Positions 27,470 through 36,562 of a stretch of 64,000 nucleotides of DNA are shown piece by piece. Each line of letters opens with the position of its first letter. Within the stretch, counting starts at the first letter, position 1. Location: positions 1 through 64,000 of the forward strand of contig JAFYKY010000021.1 in the NCBI GenBank assembly GCA_017537345.1, read 5' to 3'. The stretch is from Clostridia bacterium (GTDB lineage Bacteria > Bacillota > Clostridia > Oscillospirales > CAG-382). The notes under the pieces are model-generated. The model did not search any database, was not told the DNA's origin, and worked only from the letters and a program-made list of their open reading frames with translations. The translations under genes and the position numbers were made by a program.

Positions 27470-30400
27470 ATGCTGTATACCGGTCTGAATGACGAAGAGC
27501 TGGTAATGCTTACCCTCGCAGGGGAGCAATCCGCATACGAAGCATTGGTTGCGCGGTATGAAAAACGCGTTATCTCTGCGGCGGAATCCGTAACCCACAG
27601 CCGCTATATGGCGGAGGATGCGGCGCAGGATGCATTCGTAACCGCTTGGATGAAGCTGAATATGCTCCGTGAGCCGTCAAAATACGGCGCGTGGGTGTGC
27701 CGTATTGCGGGAAACTGCGCAAAGAACACCGTGTCCCGCTTCAAAAGCTATATGAGCCTCGATATGCTTGAGGATATCGTTACAGACGAAAGACAAAGCG
27801 GTGATCCCGAAATGGCGTTCATATCCGAAGAAGAAAAAAGGCTTTTGCAGGATAGTGTAAGCGAACTGCCAAGCAAGGTAAAGGAGATAATAACCCTTCA
27901 TTACTACGGCGGTCTGTCCGTGGCGGATATTGCATCCCGTCTTGGAATTTCCGAAGGCACGGTCAAGTGGCAGTTACACGATGGCAGAAAGCGCATAAGA
28001 AAGGAATTGAGTGCTATGAACGAACAGATAGACGATACCTTGGTACAGCGCGTAATGAAGAAGGTAAAGGAATTAAAGCTGTGGAAACTGAAAAACAGCA
28101 AGCAGGGCTTTGAAACAGTATACAAGGACGTGCTTGCGGAGGCAGAGAAGCTTCCCGAATCCGCAGATAAAGCTCACGCTCTTGCAGACGTGCTTATGAT
28201 GGGCTGGTGGTGGCTCCCCGGCGAAAAGAACGATGCGTTGTTTGAACGCATATCAAAGCTTGCCGAAGAAGGCAAAAACGAAGACGTTATGGCGTTCGTC
28301 GTCGCTCAGCAGGACAGAAAGTGCTACGGCGAAAGCGTCAGAATTGAATTCGTAAAGGACGTGCAGATCCCCCGTCTTGAAAAGGCAGGCTTTAAAAAGG
28401 CATTGGCGCAGGAACTGCATTGGCTTGGACAGACCTATTGCTCCAAGGGCGAAGAAGAAAAGGGCAACGAGTGCTTTGAAAAAGCGAAAAAAGTACTTAC
28501 TCCCTCCGACCTTTATTACGCATATACCATTGCCACCCAAAAAGCCCGTAAGGACGTAACGGAAAAATACAAGGACGTAAATTCCAGAAGATACGTTGCA
28601 ACCGCAATGGCAGATGAGCTTCGCCCCGTAAACGGCGAACTGCGCTATTGGGGCGGAACCTGGCACAAGGACGGGTATTTGTATTCCGCATCCCGAAACG
28701 CGGATATGATCTTCCAGAACGCATCCTATTGCGACGGTCATTTTACCGCCAAGGGACTTAAAAAGGGTGAATTTATCACCGCTTCCGATGGAACGACCCT
28801 CACCTTCGGCGGTGACGGAATTTCCCTTTCCACCCCCTGCGGAGAGTTTGAAAACTGCTCCCTCTGGATAACCCGCCACGAAAATATCACTTACAGCACC
28901 TACTATAAAGACGGCGTCGGTATCGTCAAGCAGGTGAAAAAGGACAGTCTTGTTACCGAAACGAGAACCTTGAAAAACTACCGCGTATTCGGCGGAAAAG
29001 GACTTTTACCCTTTGCGGCGGGGAACACGTGGGAATACGATGCGGGCTATGACGGCGATATTATGAGCCATAGCTGTGTGTTCACCGTTTGCCACGCGGA
29101 TAAGGATAATATAATAATTTCCGGCAATAACGAAACCCACCGACATAAATACGATGAAAACTCCTGGCTGGATATGATACAGCAGATACGAAGTGAATAT
29201 TGGGTTGAAAGCGAAGACGGAACGCATAATATACAAGACGTTTCTCGCGCAGTAAAGCGGGCAGAACTTCTGGCAAAAACTCCTATGGAAAAAGCCCACA
29301 CCAAGGCGGCTTGCTCGGTTGTAAGAAGAATTCTTGAAACAGACCCTTCCTTTAATCCCAATTACACCGCTATGGGACATTGGAACTTCTTTGAACGGAA
29401 CGTTATTACCGTTTGCGATACCAAAGCGGTTATGACAGACGATTTCCGCTGGTCCTTCGAATGGAAAAGAGACCCTTCGGAAGCGCTTACCTGCAACGAT
29501 ATCTACGGCATATTCCACGATGCGTTGGGGTATTTGTGGTCGGATGAGCTTGTTTCGGGCGCGTCCTTCGAGCATACCCATCTTCTGTGGGAAGAAATGC
29601 CCATAAAAACTATGGTAAACTGCGAAGCGGTAGACGAGGTTACCGTAAAAGCGGGCAACTTTAAGGATTGCCTTAAAATAACGCTGGATATTTCCGAATA
29701 TCCTTCAGGTTTTGAATACCGCGGCGGCAAAAAGGAATATTATTTTGCAAAGGGTATCGGTATTATAAAAACCGTGAACTATTTTTATAAAGGCGCGGTT
29801 ACCGCCGTCTACGAATTGGAGTCGTTCACGGGCGAGGGAGAAGGATATATGCCCCTTGTTGACGGCGCATCCCGCTTTTACGTGGGCGTAAACCTTACGG
29901 ACGGTGACGTATGCGGTGAAAACTGCTATTTCGTCAAGGACGAGGATGGCAACACCGTCTTGTTTGAAGACCGTATAGGCGTGCGTAAAAAACTCGAACC
30001 TATCAGCGATTACAGCTCCATCCACGGCGAAAATATCGAAGAAGAACTGTGGGAAGCGGGCAAGCACGAAGAAAGCAGATTGAAGCACGATATAAACAAT
30101 TTCCACCTGCTTTGCCATTTTCTCGGCAGGTCGGGCAGATATTGGAACGCTCCCGAAAAGGCTGTGGCGTGGAACAAATACCGTTTAAAGATAATGGAAG
30201 ACCTTAACGGCAACGGCGAGGTGCCCTCCGCGTGGCTTGGCTTATACGCCGCCACACAGCTCAGAACGGGCTGCGCACTTTGCGGTCTTGGCAGGCCGGA
30301 GGAGGCAAAGCCGTATCTGGAAAAATCCCTTCAAAGCTTTATAAAATGGGAAGCTATCTCCAAGGATACTCCTATGGAGGTAGGCGATCCCTTTGTTTAC

Positions 30401-30619
30401 GGCGGAATAAAGCTTATTAAGGGCACTAACCTTTTGCTGCTTCCCAACGGAGAGTATGACCGCGTGAGCAGAGATTACCCTTATCTGTTCCGCGACCGTA
30501 TGGGACTTTTGGTCCACGCGGTGACTGCTCCCCACGGCTGGGAATGGTTCGATGGCGTGCGGAGTGATGCATGGTTTGTGGAATTTGCCGAAAAGGTAAA
30601 AGCCGCATCAAATAATTGA
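27470..30619 (+). CDS. giant ECF-type sigma factor with ~870-residue C-terminal extension
   Basis: One uninterrupted frame of 1049 residues starts at ATG 27470 after GAAAGG. Residues 1-180 are an ECF-like sigma factor: region 2 (about 20-85, with MAEDAAQDAFVTAWMKL) and region 4 (about 125-178, with ITLHYYGGLSVADIASRLG and SEGTVKWQLHDGRKRIRK). The rest matches no family I can name. Residues 215-350 and 925-960 look like helical TPR-type repeats (ALAQELHWLGQTYCSKGEEE; CALCGLGRPEEAKPYLEKSL). Two beta-type modules recur: STPCGEFENCSLWIT with YYKDGVGIVKQV (454-489) and VKAGNFKDCLKIT with YYFAKGIGIIKTV (726-769), plus PFAAGNTWEYD (514-524). No membrane span is seen and no anti-sigma gene is adjacent. 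The extension may sense a signal in cis; that is inference. Confidence 0.85.
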   Translation: MLYTGLNDEELVMLTLAGEQSAYEALVARYEKRVISAAESVTHSRYMAEDAAQDAFVTAWMKLNMLREPSKYGAWVCRIAGNCAKNTVSRFKSYMSLDMLEDIVTDERQSGDPEMAFISEEEKRLLQDSVSELPSKVKEIITLHYYGGLSVADIASRLGISEGTVKWQLHDGRKRIRKELSAMNEQIDDTLVQRVMKKVKELKLWKLKNSKQGFETVYKDVLAEAEKLPESADKAHALADVLMMGWWWLPGEKNDALFERISKLAEEGKNEDVMAFVVAQQDRKCYGESVRIEFVKDVQIPRLEKAGFKKALAQELHWLGQTYCSKGEEEKGNECFEKAKKVLTPSDLYYAYTIATQKARKDVTEKYKDVNSRRYVATAMADELRPVNGELRYWGGTWHKDGYLYSASRNADMIFQNASYCDGHFTAKGLKKGEFITASDGTTLTFGGDGISLSTPCGEFENCSLWITRHENITYSTYYKDGVGIVKQVKKDSLVTETRTLKNYRVFGGKGLLPFAAGNTWEYDAGYDGDIMSHSCVFTVCHADKDNIIISGNNETHRHKYDENSWLDMIQQIRSEYWVESEDGTHNIQDVSRAVKRAELLAKTPMEKAHTKAACSVVRRILETDPSFNPNYTAMGHWNFFERNVITVCDTKAVMTDDFRWSFEWKRDPSEALTCNDIYGIFHDALGYLWSDELVSGASFEHTHLLWEEMPIKTMVNCEAVDEVTVKAGNFKDCLKITLDISEYPSGFEYRGGKKEYYFAKGIGIIKTVNYFYKGAVTAVYELESFTGEGEGYMPLVDGASRFYVGVNLTDGDVCGENCYFVKDEDGNTVLFEDRIGVRKKLEPISDYSSIHGENIEEELWEAGKHEESRLKHDINNFHLLCHFLGRSGRYWNAPEKAVAWNKYRLKIMEDLNGNGEVPSAWLGLYAATQLRTGCALCGLGRPEEAKPYLEKSLQSFIKWEAISKDTPMEVGDPFVYGGIKLIKGTNLLLLPNGEYDRVSRDYPYLFRDRMGLLVHAVTAPHGWEWFDGVRSDAWFVEFAEKVKAASNN

Positions 30620-30635
30620 TCACCCATATAATAAC

Positions 30636-30665
30636 AAAAAACCTCGGTCAAACCGAGGTTTTTTT
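30636..30665. terminator. bidirectional terminator
   Basis: AACCTCGGT and ACCGAGGTT pair around CAA, with A-run on the left and T-run on the right. It serves the plus-strand sigma gene and the minus-strand gene ending at 30677. Confidence 0.92.
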
Positions 30666-30676
30666 ATGGTGATTTT

Positions 30677-30970
30677 TTACTTTGCGCTGTTTTTCAATTC
30701 TCTTTCAAGCCAGATTGTGCCGATCTCGAATGCATCGAAAAAGCTCTTTTTCTCGCACTGCTTAACTACCTTCTGGGCGAAGGATACGTTTTCGTCGGTA
30801 TCCTGAATCTGAACGAGAACACGGGTGGCAACTTCAAGGTCGCCGTCCTTTTTGGTTTCAAGTATATTCATAAACAGAATATATTTATCATCGGGGTAGC
30901 CGTAAAACAGGAATCTGTCCTGTCTTACCAAAGGCTTACCCTTATACATAAGAGTATTTACGTCTGCCAT
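30677..30970 (-). CDS. conserved hypothetical protein downstream of ireB
   Basis: This is a 97-residue soluble protein of mixed alpha/beta character starting with MADVNTLMYKGKPLVRQDR; the middle has YILFMNILETKK and EVATRVLVQIQDTDE. There is no Cys pair, membrane span or catalytic motif that I recognise. It begins 2 bases after the ireB stop, so it is surely co-transcribed and probably co-translated with ireB. In Bacillus-type genomes ireB is followed by ruvX and a DUF1292 gene; this protein is neither. A role near the PASTA-kinase pathway is possible but only from position. Confidence 0.7.
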   Translation of the reverse strand: MADVNTLMYKGKPLVRQDRFLFYGYPDDKYILFMNILETKKDGDLEVATRVLVQIQDTDENVSFAQKVVKQCEKKSFFDAFEIGTIWLERELKNSAK

Positions 30971-30972
30971 TT

Positions 30973-31245
30973 TTAGTTACCTCTCTTGGGGGAGGATTTA
31001 AGATAGCTTTGAACAAGTATCTTTAAAAGCTCGTCCCTGTCGATCTTGGTTATAATCGTTCTTGCGTTGTTGTGGTTGGTGATATAGGTGGGGTCTCCGG
31101 AAAGGATGTAACCTACTATCTGGTTAATGGGATTATAGCCCTTTTCGGTAAGAGAATTATATACCGATTGCAGAGCAAGGCGTATTTCAAGTTCCTTTTG
31201 TTCCTGAATGGAAAAAGGCACTGTTTTTGTTGAATTTTCTCTCAT
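30973..31245 (-). CDS. ireB: IreB family regulatory phosphoprotein
   Basis: This small protein of 90 residues belongs to the DUF965/IreB family. The diagnostic stretch is [19 protein letters not shown] (residues about 34-52), followed by [15 protein letters not shown] and [13 protein letters not shown]. In Enterococcus IreB is phosphorylated on N-terminal Thr residues by the PASTA kinase IreK and affects cephalosporin tolerance; here the N terminus has Thr at positions 6 and 8. A PASTA kinase and its phosphatase are encoded in this window at 49600-52432. The start ATG 31245 follows CGGAGGG. Confidence 0.92.
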   Translation of the reverse strand: MRENSTKTVPFSIQEQKELEIRLALQSVYNSLTEKGYNPINQIVGYILSGDPTYITNHNNARTIITKIDRDELLKILVQSYLKSSPKRGN

Positions 31246-31282
31246 CTGTATACCCTCCGTTGTTTTATTATCTGTTAACTTA

Positions 31283-31311
31283 ATTATACATTACCCAAAA
31301 CCATATTTCAA
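31283..31311 (-). promoter_or_regulatory. ireB promoter
   Basis: On the minus strand it reads TTGAAA, 17 bases, TATAAT. The -35 box lies inside the stem-loop that terminates pheT, so transcription end and start overlap. Confidence 0.75.
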
Positions 31312-31327
31312 GGGGAAATATGGTTTT
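31297..31327 (-). terminator. terminator hairpin behind pheT
   Basis: AAAACCATATTTC pairs with GAAATATGGTTTT around a 5-base loop. The U-tract is short, only the four T of the stem arm. Confidence 0.65.
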
Positions 31328-31352
31328 GAGTAGAATTTGTTTTGCGGTGATT

Positions 31353-33740
31353 CTACGCTCTTAAAACTATACCGTACTCTGCTTCAAGCTTTTTAAGCAG
31401 TTTGTTTATTGCGTTGTCCGCTTCGGTATCGGAAAGTGTTCTGTCGGAAGCACGGAGCGTGAGTCTGAACGCAACGCTCTTCTTTCCTTCGGGAACGCCC
31501 TTGCCTTTATAAAGGTCAAAAGCAACGATATTTTCAAGGGATTTACCGCAATATTTCTTTGCCGCCGCATAAACGGTAGCGGCTGTCTGGCTATCGTCCA
31601 TAAGCAGAGCAATATCACGCTCCATAGCGGGATATACAGCCAAAGGCTTGTAATCCTTCTTGCCGCTTGTGGTAGCGAGTGCCGCAGGCACGTTAATTTC
31701 CGCTGCGTAAACGGGTACGTCGATATCGAAATTCTCTGCCACGGTGGGGTGTATCTGACCCAGCACACCGATAACTACGCCTGCCTTGGAGATGACTGCG
31801 CATCTGCCGGGGTGGTAAGAGGGGTTGTTTTCCTCTGCTTCGATAACGTAATCGCGGATGTTCAGCTTATCCAAAAGACCTTCTACGTATCCCTTAAGAT
31901 CGTAAAAATCTTCGGAAGAATCAAAGAACGCCATGGTAAGCACCTTGTGTTCCTTGGACATTTCCGTTTCATCGGGGAAGTAAACACAAGCGTTTTCAAA
32001 CAAATGACAGCTTGAAGCACGCATGTTTTTGTTAAGGGCAACAACCTCAAGCATAGAGGGAAGTGCGGTAGTTCGCATTACGGAAGTATCGTCGCCCAGA
32101 GGGTTAATAAGCTTAATGTTGTTCCTGCAAACGCTGTCCTCGGGAAGATTTATCATATCATACCACTTGGGAGATATAAAGGAATAGGTATAGACCTCGT
32201 TGAATCCGTATGCGGTCATGGTGGAAAGCATATTGGAAACAAACTTTTGCTCTTCGGTGTATTTGCCTTCTTTTGCTTCGGATCTGAAAAGGGTGGGAGT
32301 TATGTTTGTGTATCCGTAAAGACGGGCAACCTCTTCTGCGATATCTGCGGTGGTAACCACGTCGCTTCTGTAGGGAGAAACGATAAGATTTCCCTTGCCG
32401 TCTGCAATAAGATCAAGAGGTGCAAGCAGCTCGCTCTGCTTTTCAAAAGAAAGGTCGGTGCCAAGGAGTGCGTTTACTCTCTGCCAATCAAAGGGGATAA
32501 CGGTAGGCTCTATATTTACGTTGCAAACGTCTATCATACCGTCAACAACTTCGCCGCAGCCGAGGAGCTGAACAAGCTCGCAAGCTCTTTCAAGGGCGGG
32601 AACGGTGTTAACGGGGGGAAGTCCTTTTTCAAACTTTGCGCTGGATTCGGTGCGCAGGTTAACTGCACGGGAGGTAAGGCGGATATTCATTCTTGCAAAG
32701 TTTGCGGATTCAAATACCACGGTGTTGGTGGTATCAAGAATTTCGCTGTTTTCGCCGCCCATAATACCTGCAAGCGCTACGGGCTTTTCACCGTCTGCAA
32801 TGCAAAGCATTTCGGTATTAAGCTCGTGTACGTTACCGTCAAGAGTGGTGATCTTTTCACCTGCTTTTGCGTTTCTTACAATAATTTCCTTGGAGGAAAT
32901 GTAGTTGTAATCAAAAGCGTGCATAGGCTGACCGTACTCAAGCATTACGTAGTTGGTAATATCAACTATATTGTTTATGGGGCGTACGCCTGCGCTTCTC
33001 AGCTTGGCTCTGAGCCACAGAGGAGAAGGTGCGATCTTTACGTTCTTAATAACCTTTGCGGAATATCTGGGGCAAAGCTCGGCGTTTTCAACCTTAACGG
33101 AGATATAGTTGGAAATATCGTCTCCGTCATTTGCGGGCTTTACAACAGGCTTGTTTATGCGGAGATCAGTACCGAAGGATGCGGCAACTTCTCTTGCAAT
33201 TCCAAGATAAGAAAGGCAATCGGGACGGTTAAAGGTAAGCTCGAACTCCATAAGAGTATCGTTGAGCATGCAAACGTCACGGATATCGTCGCCGGGCTTG
33301 CAGTCTTCTTTAAGGATAAATATACCGTCTTCAACAGCATAAGGGAAATCGTTTACCGTAAGTCCAAGCTCGCCCAGAGAGCACAGCATACCTTGGGAAA
33401 CTACGCCTCTCAGCTTGCCGTTTTTAATAACCTTTCCGCCGGGGAGATGAGCTCCGTCAAGGCAGGCGGGAACCAGATCGCCCACAGAAACGTTCTGTGC
33501 GCCGGTAACTATCTGTACGTTTTCTTCCTTGCCTACGTCTACCTGACATATCCACAGATGGTCGCTGTCGGGATGGCGTTCCATGGCCATAACCTTACCA
33601 ACAACCACGTTGGTAATATCCTCGCCCAGAATTTCATATCCTTCAACCTTGGTGCCGGTGTAGGTAAGCACTTCTGCAAATTCTCTGGGAGTGCAGCCAA
33701 TATCTACGTATTCTTTAAGCCAATTAAGGGGTGTTTTCAT
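31353..33740 (-). CDS. pheT: phenylalanine--tRNA ligase beta subunit
   Basis: This is the large subunit of the alpha2-beta2 enzyme that charges tRNA-Phe. At 795 residues it has full family length. Order: an N-terminal tRNA-binding (EMAP-II-like) domain (VGKVMAMERHPDSDHLWICQ near residue 46), the B3/B4 region, B5 with FDWQRVNALLGTDLSF near 410, the catalytic-like core, and a C-terminal anticodon-binding FDX-ACB domain (YPAMERDIALLMDDSQ). ATG 33740 follows AAAGGAGAG. It is the last gene of the dgt-dnaG-rpoD-mtnN-pheS-pheT string. No T-box leader is present upstream of pheS. Confidence 0.97.
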   Translation of the reverse strand: MKTPLNWLKEYVDIGCTPREFAEVLTYTGTKVEGYEILGEDITNVVVGKVMAMERHPDSDHLWICQVDVGKEENVQIVTGAQNVSVGDLVPACLDGAHLPGGKVIKNGKLRGVVSQGMLCSLGELGLTVNDFPYAVEDGIFILKEDCKPGDDIRDVCMLNDTLMEFELTFNRPDCLSYLGIAREVAASFGTDLRINKPVVKPANDGDDISNYISVKVENAELCPRYSAKVIKNVKIAPSPLWLRAKLRSAGVRPINNIVDITNYVMLEYGQPMHAFDYNYISSKEIIVRNAKAGEKITTLDGNVHELNTEMLCIADGEKPVALAGIMGGENSEILDTTNTVVFESANFARMNIRLTSRAVNLRTESSAKFEKGLPPVNTVPALERACELVQLLGCGEVVDGMIDVCNVNIEPTVIPFDWQRVNALLGTDLSFEKQSELLAPLDLIADGKGNLIVSPYRSDVVTTADIAEEVARLYGYTNITPTLFRSEAKEGKYTEEQKFVSNMLSTMTAYGFNEVYTYSFISPKWYDMINLPEDSVCRNNIKLINPLGDDTSVMRTTALPSMLEVVALNKNMRASSCHLFENACVYFPDETEMSKEHKVLTMAFFDSSEDFYDLKGYVEGLLDKLNIRDYVIEAEENNPSYHPGRCAVISKAGVVIGVLGQIHPTVAENFDIDVPVYAAEINVPAALATTSGKKDYKPLAVYPAMERDIALLMDDSQTAATVYAAAKKYCGKSLENIVAFDLYKGKGVPEGKKSVAFRLTLRASDRTLSDTEADNAINKLLKKLEAEYGIVLRA

Positions 33741-33758
33741 TATACTGCTCTCCTTTCA

Positions 33759-34778
33759 TTAAAACTGTCCGAGGAAACGGATATCGTTTTCATAAAGATG
33801 ACGCATATCGTCAATGCCGTAGCTGGTCATAACAACACGCTCAATACCCATACCGAAAGCAAGACCGCTGTAAACTTCGGGGTCAATACCGCCTGCTTTA
33901 AGTACGTTGGGGTGTACCAGACCTGCGCCCAAAAGCTCTATCCAGCCTTCGCCCTTGCACAGACGGCATCCCTTGCCGCCGCACACGAAGCAGGAAACGT
34001 CAACCTCTGCGCTGGGTTCGGTAAAGGGGAAGTTGTGGGGACGGAAGCGGGTTTTTGTATCGCTGCCGAACATTTCCTTTGCCCACAGCTCCAAAAGGCC
34101 CTTAAGGTCGCCAAGGGTTATGTTTTTATCTATAACCAATCCCTCAAGCTGATGGAACATAGGGGAGTGGGTGGCGTCAACCTCATCGCAACGGTAAACT
34201 CTGCCGGGAGAGATTATTCTTATAGGGGGAGTCATAGTCTTCATCGCACGGATCTGTACGGGAGAAGTCTGGGTGCGAAGCAGGGTGGTGTCGTTGATAT
34301 AGAAAGTATCCTGAAAATCTCTGGAGGGGTGGTCTGCAGGTGCGTTAAGTGCATCAAAATTGTTGTATGCGCTTTCAACCTCGGGACCTTCAACGATATC
34401 GAATCCCAATCCCACAAAGATCTCCTTCATACGGTTTTCAACCTGAGTAATGGGGTGAAGCTTGCCGATAGTCTTTACCTTTGCGGGCATAGTAACGTCA
34501 AGCTTTTCTTTAACAAGAGCGTTTTTAAGTTCTTCGGAAGCAAGGGACGCGCCCTTTTCCTCAAGAAACGCTTCTATGTTTGCTCTTACTGTATTGGCGT
34601 AAGCGCCGATAACCGGTCTTTCTTCGGGTGTAAGTGCGCCCATTCCGCGGAGTATTGCGGTAAGTGCACCTTTTTTGCCAAGATATTTAATTCTTACCGT
34701 TTCCAACGAAGCTTTGTCGGAAGCGGAAGCTATCTCCTGCGCGGCGGCAACAGAGATATTATCAAGTTGTGCTTTCAT
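33759..34778 (-). CDS. pheS: phenylalanine--tRNA ligase alpha subunit
   Basis: This is the catalytic class II subunit, 339 residues. After an N-terminal coiled-coil arm, motif 2 is seen around PIRIISPGRVYRCDEVDATH and the Phe pocket around FRPHNFPFTEPSAEVDVSC. A Cys-rich insert CFVCGGKGCRLCKGEGW is typical of Gram-positive PheS. Motif 3 is GLAFGMGIERVVM. ATG 34778 follows GGAGGAATAAC. It overlaps nothing but lies 18 bases from pheT and 22 from mtnN. Confidence 0.97.
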   Translation of the reverse strand: MKAQLDNISVAAAQEIASASDKASLETVRIKYLGKKGALTAILRGMGALTPEERPVIGAYANTVRANIEAFLEEKGASLASEELKNALVKEKLDVTMPAKVKTIGKLHPITQVENRMKEIFVGLGFDIVEGPEVESAYNNFDALNAPADHPSRDFQDTFYINDTTLLRTQTSPVQIRAMKTMTPPIRIISPGRVYRCDEVDATHSPMFHQLEGLVIDKNITLGDLKGLLELWAKEMFGSDTKTRFRPHNFPFTEPSAEVDVSCFVCGGKGCRLCKGEGWIELLGAGLVHPNVLKAGGIDPEVYSGLAFGMGIERVVMTSYGIDDMRHLYENDIRFLGQF

Positions 34779-34800
34779 TTATGTTATTCCTCCGTAAAAC

Positions 34801-35457
34801 TTACTGTTTTGCTATGTATTCGGATATTATTGCGGCTTTTTCCGCGGCGTATGCGGCGTTCAGATCGAATAACTTTTCGTCTGCCGCAAAATCGCTTACG
34901 GAACGTATTATAATAAAGGGAACCTTGTTGTTAAAGCATACGTGGGCGATAGCCGCGCCTTCCATTTCAGTGCAGAGCGCATCGGGATATTCCGCAAAAA
35001 TATCTTCTCTTTGCGCTTCTGTGGAAACGAAGCAATCTCCCGTAACTACCGTGCCCACACGGTGGGGAATATTGTTTTCCGCGCAGGCGGTAAGAGCGGT
35101 GCTTACCATACTGCTGTCGGAATGAATATACTTATCCCCAAACATATCAACTACAATGGATACGGGCTTGAAATCGTGGTACGCCGCCTTTTCGGCTATA
35201 ATGATATCGCCGATATTAAGTCCCTCTGCCAATCCTCCCGCCGTGCCGGTGTTGATGATACGGTTGGGAGAATACTTATCTATAAGACGCTGGGTAAGAG
35301 AAGCGGCGTTTACCTTGCCAATACCGCATTGGCATATTATCACGGTATCATCACCGTTTTCGGCAACAAAAATGCCGTTTTCGGTTTCTTTTGCGCCAAA
35401 GGTTTTGCAAAGCGTTTCCACTTCTATCTTCATTGCGCCGATAATTGCTGTGGTCAT
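34801..35457 (-). CDS. mtnN: 5'-methylthioadenosine/S-adenosylhomocysteine nucleosidase
   Basis: It cleaves MTA and SAH to adenine and the ribose part, clearing by-products of SAM use. Its 218 residues start with TTAIIGAMKIEVETL; GTAGGLAEGLNIGDI near residue 70, EMEGAAIAHVCFNNKVPF near 165 and the C-terminal RSVSDFA match the family. It is inserted between rpoD and pheS in the same operon, an uncommon partner for these genes. ATG 35457 follows GGAGTAAG, 4 bases after the rpoD stop. Confidence 0.94.
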   Translation of the reverse strand: MTTAIIGAMKIEVETLCKTFGAKETENGIFVAENGDDTVIICQCGIGKVNAASLTQRLIDKYSPNRIINTGTAGGLAEGLNIGDIIIAEKAAYHDFKPVSIVVDMFGDKYIHSDSSMVSTALTACAENNIPHRVGTVVTGDCFVSTEAQREDIFAEYPDALCTEMEGAAIAHVCFNNKVPFIIIRSVSDFAADEKLFDLNAAYAAEKAAIISEYIAKQ

Positions 35458-35461
35458 ATTC

Positions 35462-36562
35462 TTACTCCAGATAATCCTTCAATTTTTTGCTTCTGCTGGG
35501 ATGGCGGAGCTTGCGGAGCGCCTTTGCTTCTATCTGACGAATACGCTCACGGGTAATATCGAATACCTTACCAACCTCTTCAAGAGTACGGGGTCTGCCG
35601 TCCTCAAGTCCGAAACGGAGCTTAAGTACGCTTTCCTCACGGGGAGTAAGGGTTTTGAGCACCTCTATAAGCTGTTCGCGGAGCATCATAGAGTTTGCCG
35701 CTTCGGAGGGGGCGGGAGTCTTATCGTCTGCAATAAAATCACCCAGATGGCTGTCCTCTTCTTCGCCGATAGGCATTTCAAGGGAAACGGGCTCTTGCGC
35801 AATCTTAAGTATTTCACGCACCTTTTCTGCGGGGATCTTCATTTCTTCCGCAATTTCTTCGTCGGTAGGATCTCTTCCCAGTTCCTGCAAAAGCTGTCTG
35901 GAAACGCGAAGCACCTTGTTGATGGTTTCTACCATGTGAACGGGAACGCGAATGGTTCTTGCCTGATCCGCAATAGCTCTGGTTATAGCCTGTCTTATCC
36001 ACCAGGTAGCATAGGTAGAAAACTTAAATCCCTTGCCGTAATCGAACTTTTCAACAGCTTTCATAAGACCGAGGTTACCTTCCTGAATAAGATCAAGGAA
36101 GAACATGCCGCGGTTTACGTATCTCTTTGCAATACTTACAACCAGACGAAGGTTAGCTTCAACAAGCTGCTGTTTTGCAACGGTATCGCCGTTTACCATA
36201 CGCTCTGCCAGCTCGTGCTCCTTTTCGGGAGTGAGCAGGGGAACCTTACCGATATCCTTAAGATACATTCTTACGGGGTCATCCACCGCTACGCCTTCTT
36301 GGGCAAGCAGTACTTCAACCTCTTCGGGGTTATCGTCGATAGTGTCTTCAAAATCCTCATCGGGAAGCTCGAAAACAGAGGCGTCTATATCGTGGGTAAC
36401 TTCAATTCCGCTGGATTCCAACGCATCAAACGTTTTTTCAAGTGCTTCCATGGAAGAATCGGTATCGTCCAATGCTTCCATAACTTCTGCGGCGGTAATA
36501 CTTCCTTTTGCTTTCGCTTTTTCAATAAGTTCAGCCGCGATTTGCTTTTGGGTTTTCTCCAT
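35462..36562 (-). CDS. rpoD: housekeeping RNA polymerase sigma factor RpoD (SigA)
   Basis: This is the main sigma-70 of the cell, 366 residues, the short Gram-positive form. Order: acidic region 1.1, region 1.2 ([20 protein letters not shown]), region 2 with [18 protein letters not shown] and [13 protein letters not shown], region 3, and region 4 with [18 protein letters not shown] and [17 protein letters not shown]. The ATG abuts the dnaG stop directly; its GGAGG lies in the last codons of dnaG. dnaG-rpoD is the ancestral macromolecular-synthesis order. Confidence 0.97.
   Translation of the reverse strand: MEKTQKQIAAELIEKAKAKGSITAAEVMEALDDTDSSMEALEKTFDALESSGIEVTHDIDASVFELPDEDFEDTIDDNPEEVEVLLAQEGVAVDDPVRMYLKDIGKVPLLTPEKEHELAERMVNGDTVAKQQLVEANLRLVVSIAKRYVNRGMFFLDLIQEGNLGLMKAVEKFDYGKGFKFSTYATWWIRQAITRAIADQARTIRVPVHMVETINKVLRVSRQLLQELGRDPTDEEIAEEMKIPAEKVREILKIAQEPVSLEMPIGEEEDSHLGDFIADDKTPAPSEAANSMMLREQLIEVLKTLTPREESVLKLRFGLEDGRPRTLEEVGKVFDITRERIRQIEAKALRKLRHPSRSKKLKDYLE

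Noticed and set aside
34779..34800. T-box riboswitch for pheST
   Set aside because: Only 22 bases separate mtnN and pheS; there is no room for a T-box and no specifier or terminator structure.
32247..34913. Very long open frame (888 codons) on the plus strand, antisense to pheT and pheS
   Set aside because: The opposite strand encodes two full-length, highly conserved synthetase subunits. The antisense frame has no family resemblance and no ribosome binding site; it is open because pheST codon choice avoids the complementary stop triplets.
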